DNA of 64,000 nucleotides from Dehalococcoidia bacterium. GTDB lineage: Bacteria; Chloroflexota; Dehalococcoidia; Lucifugimonadales; Lucifugimonadaceae. The notes under the pieces are model-generated. The model worked only from the letters and a program-made list of their open reading frames with translations, was not told the origin of the DNA and did not search any database. Shown piece after piece: positions 62,228-64,000 of the stretch. Location: positions 109,974 to 173,973 of the forward strand of contig JAJEAU010000001.1 of NCBI GenBank assembly GCA_022824185.1, given 5' to 3'. Both the position numbers and the translations under genes were made by a program. Numbering within the stretch: the first letter of the stretch is position 1; each line of letters starts with the position of its first letter.

Positions 62228-63370
62228 TTGAAGATTTCCGACATCCGGCTCTCGGTTTTTGAGTTGCCTACTCAATCTCCGTTCTTCAATCTGGAAGCTG
62301 AGACGTTGGGAGATCGTGAGGTTTGGCGTTCGCGGCCGACGCGGCCGGGTCCGGGCGAGTGCCACGTGCTGCACGTGTTGACTGATGAGGGCGTCGAGGG
62401 GATCTGCACGGTGGGCGATGCTCGTTACACGACGATGCGGCAGATCGATCTTGAGCATCTTCGGCATTTGGGGATCGGGGAGGATCCTCTTGATCGGGAG
62501 CGGCTCGAATCGAAGTTGCGTCATGCTACTCGTCACGTCTTCACGATGCCGGGGTGGTTTGGGGCGTTCGACAACTGCCTCTGGGATATCGCAGGGAAGG
62601 TTGAGAATAAGCCGGTTTATCAGTTGATCGGCGCGGCGAGGGATTCGGCTCCGGCTTACTACAACTACCGCGGCGGGGGGACGCTTGAGGCGGCTGTCGA
62701 GGATGTTGAACATGCGCTGTCGGTAGGGTTTGTGGCGGTGAAAGATCATCTTTCGTGGCCGGTGGCGAAGAATGCGTATTGGTTCGGGGAGATCCGACGG
62801 GTTTGTGGCGACGAGGTGGATATCATGCACGATGCTGCGGGCGCTCGGTACGATCTCGGTGATGCGATCAGGGCGGGTCGGGCGCTGGAGGAGCATGGGT
62901 ATCGGTGGTTCGAGGAGGGGTTGCCCGATCGGGATTTCAATGGTCTGAAGGAGCTGTGCGGCACGCTGGACATTCCGGTGATGGCGCTCGAAACTTTGAT
63001 GCATGAGCCTGAGATTTCGAAGGTCTGGCTCGAGCAGGGCGCTTGCGATCTCGTTCGTGCACATGCTCGGCATGGGACTACTGCCCTGCTGGATGTCGCT
63101 GAACATGCCGAGGCTCGGAGTACGAATGTGGAGCTAAATGGTCCGGGTGGCCTGTTTGGGCTTGTCCACACTCACATGGTTTGTGCGATTCGCAATACCT
63201 CTTACTATGAGTATTTCCCCGGGGGTTCGCGGGATGAGATCGGTAGGGAGATTGGATTGCTGAATCCGCCGGTGCCGAAAGATGGTCGGGTTTCGCCTCC
63301 TAATCGTCCTGGTTGGGGTGCTGTTTGGGATAGGCAGTATTTCGAATCTGTTCGGGTTGCGGAGCTTTGA
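62228..63370 (+). CDS. Enolase-superfamily (mandelate racemase-like) enzyme
   Basis: A 380-residue enolase-superfamily protein. It has a capping N-domain, then VAVKDHLS (Lys172-x-His174), IMHDAAGARYD (Asp202, metal), WFEEGLPD (Glu229/230), MALET (Glu255), and a C-terminal VELNGPGGLFGLVHTHM in place of a standard His-containing block. The KxH signature differs from the first enolase-like gene of this window, so a different sugar acid or amino acid derivative is likely. Start is TTG 62228, 5 bases after GAGGGAG. It follows an ABC transporter scar; its strand is strongly G-rich, like the genes at the left edge. Confidence 0.8.
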   Translation: MKISDIRLSVFELPTQSPFFNLEAETLGDREVWRSRPTRPGPGECHVLHVLTDEGVEGICTVGDARYTTMRQIDLEHLRHLGIGEDPLDRERLESKLRHATRHVFTMPGWFGAFDNCLWDIAGKVENKPVYQLIGAARDSAPAYYNYRGGGTLEAAVEDVEHALSVGFVAVKDHLSWPVAKNAYWFGEIRRVCGDEVDIMHDAAGARYDLGDAIRAGRALEEHGYRWFEEGLPDRDFNGLKELCGTLDIPVMALETLMHEPEISKVWLEQGACDLVRAHARHGTTALLDVAEHAEARSTNVELNGPGGLFGLVHTHMVCAIRNTSYYEYFPGGSRDEIGREIGLLNPPVPKDGRVSPPNRPGWGAVWDRQYFESVRVAEL

Positions 63371-63546
63371 GGTGCTGGTGCCGGTTCGGGATAGGTAGCT
63401 AGTTCTTGGCTGTTTTCTGATTTGGACTGATGGTTCTCGCTTCGCTCGGGCCCGCCTGCGTGTGTGCGCGTGCGAGCTAGTTTTTTTTCGGTTTTTGGGC
63501 GTGTTTGTTTGGCCACTTGTGGGTGGCTGGTTTTTCAGCTCCTCCT

Positions 63547-63572
63547 CCTGCGCCCTTTTTTTGGGGCGCAGG
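63547..63572. repeat. 9-bp GC-rich hairpin with T-rich loop
   Basis: CCTGCGCCC and GGGCGCAGG pair perfectly around TTTTTTTG. The T-run is in the loop and not after the stem, so it does not fit an intrinsic terminator for the upstream enolase gene. It may be a mobile-repeat arm. Confidence 0.5.
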
Positions 63573-63718
63573 ATTGTCCTCACCTTTTGGTGTGACTTGG
63601 AGGTTGGGGCATGGGTCAGTATGTTGCCCTTGCCCTGAGCTCGGGAGTCAGCGCTGACTTCCGGGCTCCTTCCCTCTCCATCGCCTCTCGAGTGGTGGAT
63701 GCGCTTGCCCTGCCCCGC

Positions 63719-63780
63719 TGGGTTCCGGCCTTCGCCGGAATGGCGGGGGCCGCCTGGATTCCGGCCTTCGCCGGAATGAC
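63719..63780. repeat. Paired REP-like palindromic repeats
   Basis: Two 26-base units (63719-63744 and 63755-63780), 36 bases apart start to start, differ at two positions. Each holds the palindrome TTCCGGC-CTTC-GCCGGAA. This is the form of dispersed REP-type elements that are moved by tyrosine (RAYT) transposases in other bacteria. No copy is seen elsewhere in the window. Confidence 0.75.
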
Positions 63781-63818
63781 AAGGATCGGGCATGCGCGTC
63801 CCCTCGTGTCGAGAGGTC

Positions 63819-63835
63819 GACCCCGGAGAGGGGTC
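63819..63835. repeat. Short hairpin GACCCC/GGGGTC
   Basis: A 6-bp stem with a 5-base loop, 38 bases after the repeat pair. Function unknown. Confidence 0.35.
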
Positions 63836-64000
63836 AAATGCTGCGCAGAGCGGTGTGCAAGACCGCTAGCAACCATTTCCAGTCGCGGCACGCGTCGCCA
63901 GACCGCGTGCTTGGATTTCGGCGCGGTGCTTGGGGACACCGTTCGGAGTTCGCCGTTTTCCTTCGATTCACCCTCGCGGGCTCCTCTCGCGCTGTAGCCT

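Larger units (their letters stand above)
63371..64000. other. Non-coding tail, repeats and hairpins, to window edge
   Basis: No gene is supported in these 630 bases. Long open frames on both strands translate the PAFAGMT / SGEGRNPG pattern typical of dispersed palindromic repeats, not protein. Contents: a perfect 9-bp hairpin at 63547-63572, a 26-base direct repeat pair (63719-63780), and a 6-bp hairpin at 63819-63835. Confidence 0.7.

Noticed and set aside
63134..63997. Long open frames on both strands at the right end
   Set aside because: They translate palindromic repeats (PAFAGMT / SGEGRNPG patterns), and the minus frame overlaps the enolase gene.

Overview
The window reads as a stretch of chromosome from an uncultured Chloroflexota, most like the Dehalococcoidia / marine SAR202 lineage. 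Three things suggest this. The order rpsB-tsf-pyrH-frr-uppS-cdsA-dxr-rseP-ispG-proS is typical of that phylum. The short EF-Ts and the small IF-2 fit. The accessory load of enolase-superfamily enzymes, short-chain dehydrogenases, HpcH/HpaI aldolase, RraA-like, FAH, M20, amidohydrolase and sulfatase genes is characteristic of SAR202-type organic-matter degraders. This placement is inference; there is no rRNA here.

Layout. 1-6.9 kb: catabolic genes (FabL-like reductase cut by the left edge, endonuclease Q, rhamnonate-dehydratase-like enolase, HpaI-type aldolase, phosphodiesterase, PhnP-like MBL hydrolase, RraA-like aldolase) plus tRNA-Pro. 7.0-7.7 kb: a HigBA toxin-antitoxin pair. 7.8-16.6 kb: addB-addA-SDR-M20 operon, with tRNA-Arg immediately upstream. 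16.7-23.6 kb: CPA2 antiporter, truB, rbfA, infB, a broken ylxR, and nusA with a very long acidic tail. 23.8-34.2 kb: the rpsB...proS operon, closed by an intrinsic terminator. 34.5-42.4 kb: ccdA, a FAH hydrolase divergent from two amidohydrolases across a palindromic operator, then ccmA-ccmB-ccmC-(ccmD-like)-ccmE, where CcmE has CxxxY in place of HxxxY. 42.4-48.6 kb: MFS exporter, plsY, sulfatase, korB-korA. 48.7-58.2 kb: Nudix-GNAT fusion, ThuA-like protein, an operon of pcrA, a membrane protein and a split MFE-2-like beta-oxidation set (FAS1-like dehydratase, MaoC, tandem SDR), a methyltransferase and a DRTGG protein. 58.3-61.6 kb: tRNA-Phe, tRNA-Leu, tRNA-Gly, a DnaQ-fold protein that has lost its catalytic residues, a CurA-like reductase and a small membrane protein. 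61.8-64 kb: a scar joining an oppD start to a dppC end, a second enolase-superfamily gene, and a repeat-bearing non-coding tail.

How the genes work together. The housekeeping core covers translation (S2, EF-Ts, RRF, IF-2, ProRS, RbfA, TruB), the MEP isoprenoid pathway (dxr, ispG) leading to undecaprenyl phosphate (uppS), phospholipid synthesis (cdsA, plsY), double-strand-break processing (addAB) and helicase repair (pcrA). Around it sit sugar-acid and aromatic-type breakdown enzymes feeding pyruvate and 2-oxoacids, a ferredoxin-dependent 2-oxoacid oxidoreductase, R-specific beta-oxidation enzymes, and a cytochrome c maturation set.

The observations most worth pursuing are: the ylxR remnant with two in-frame stops between nusA and infB; the two-hairpin leader before nusA; the variant cytochrome c maturation cluster with a CcmD domain fused behind a secreted domain; the exonuclease-fold protein with all but one catalytic residue replaced; the Nudix-GNAT fusion; the split MFE-2 operon; and the oppD/dppC deletion scar, which coincides with a change in strand base composition. 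I saw no CRISPR array, prophage or insertion sequence.
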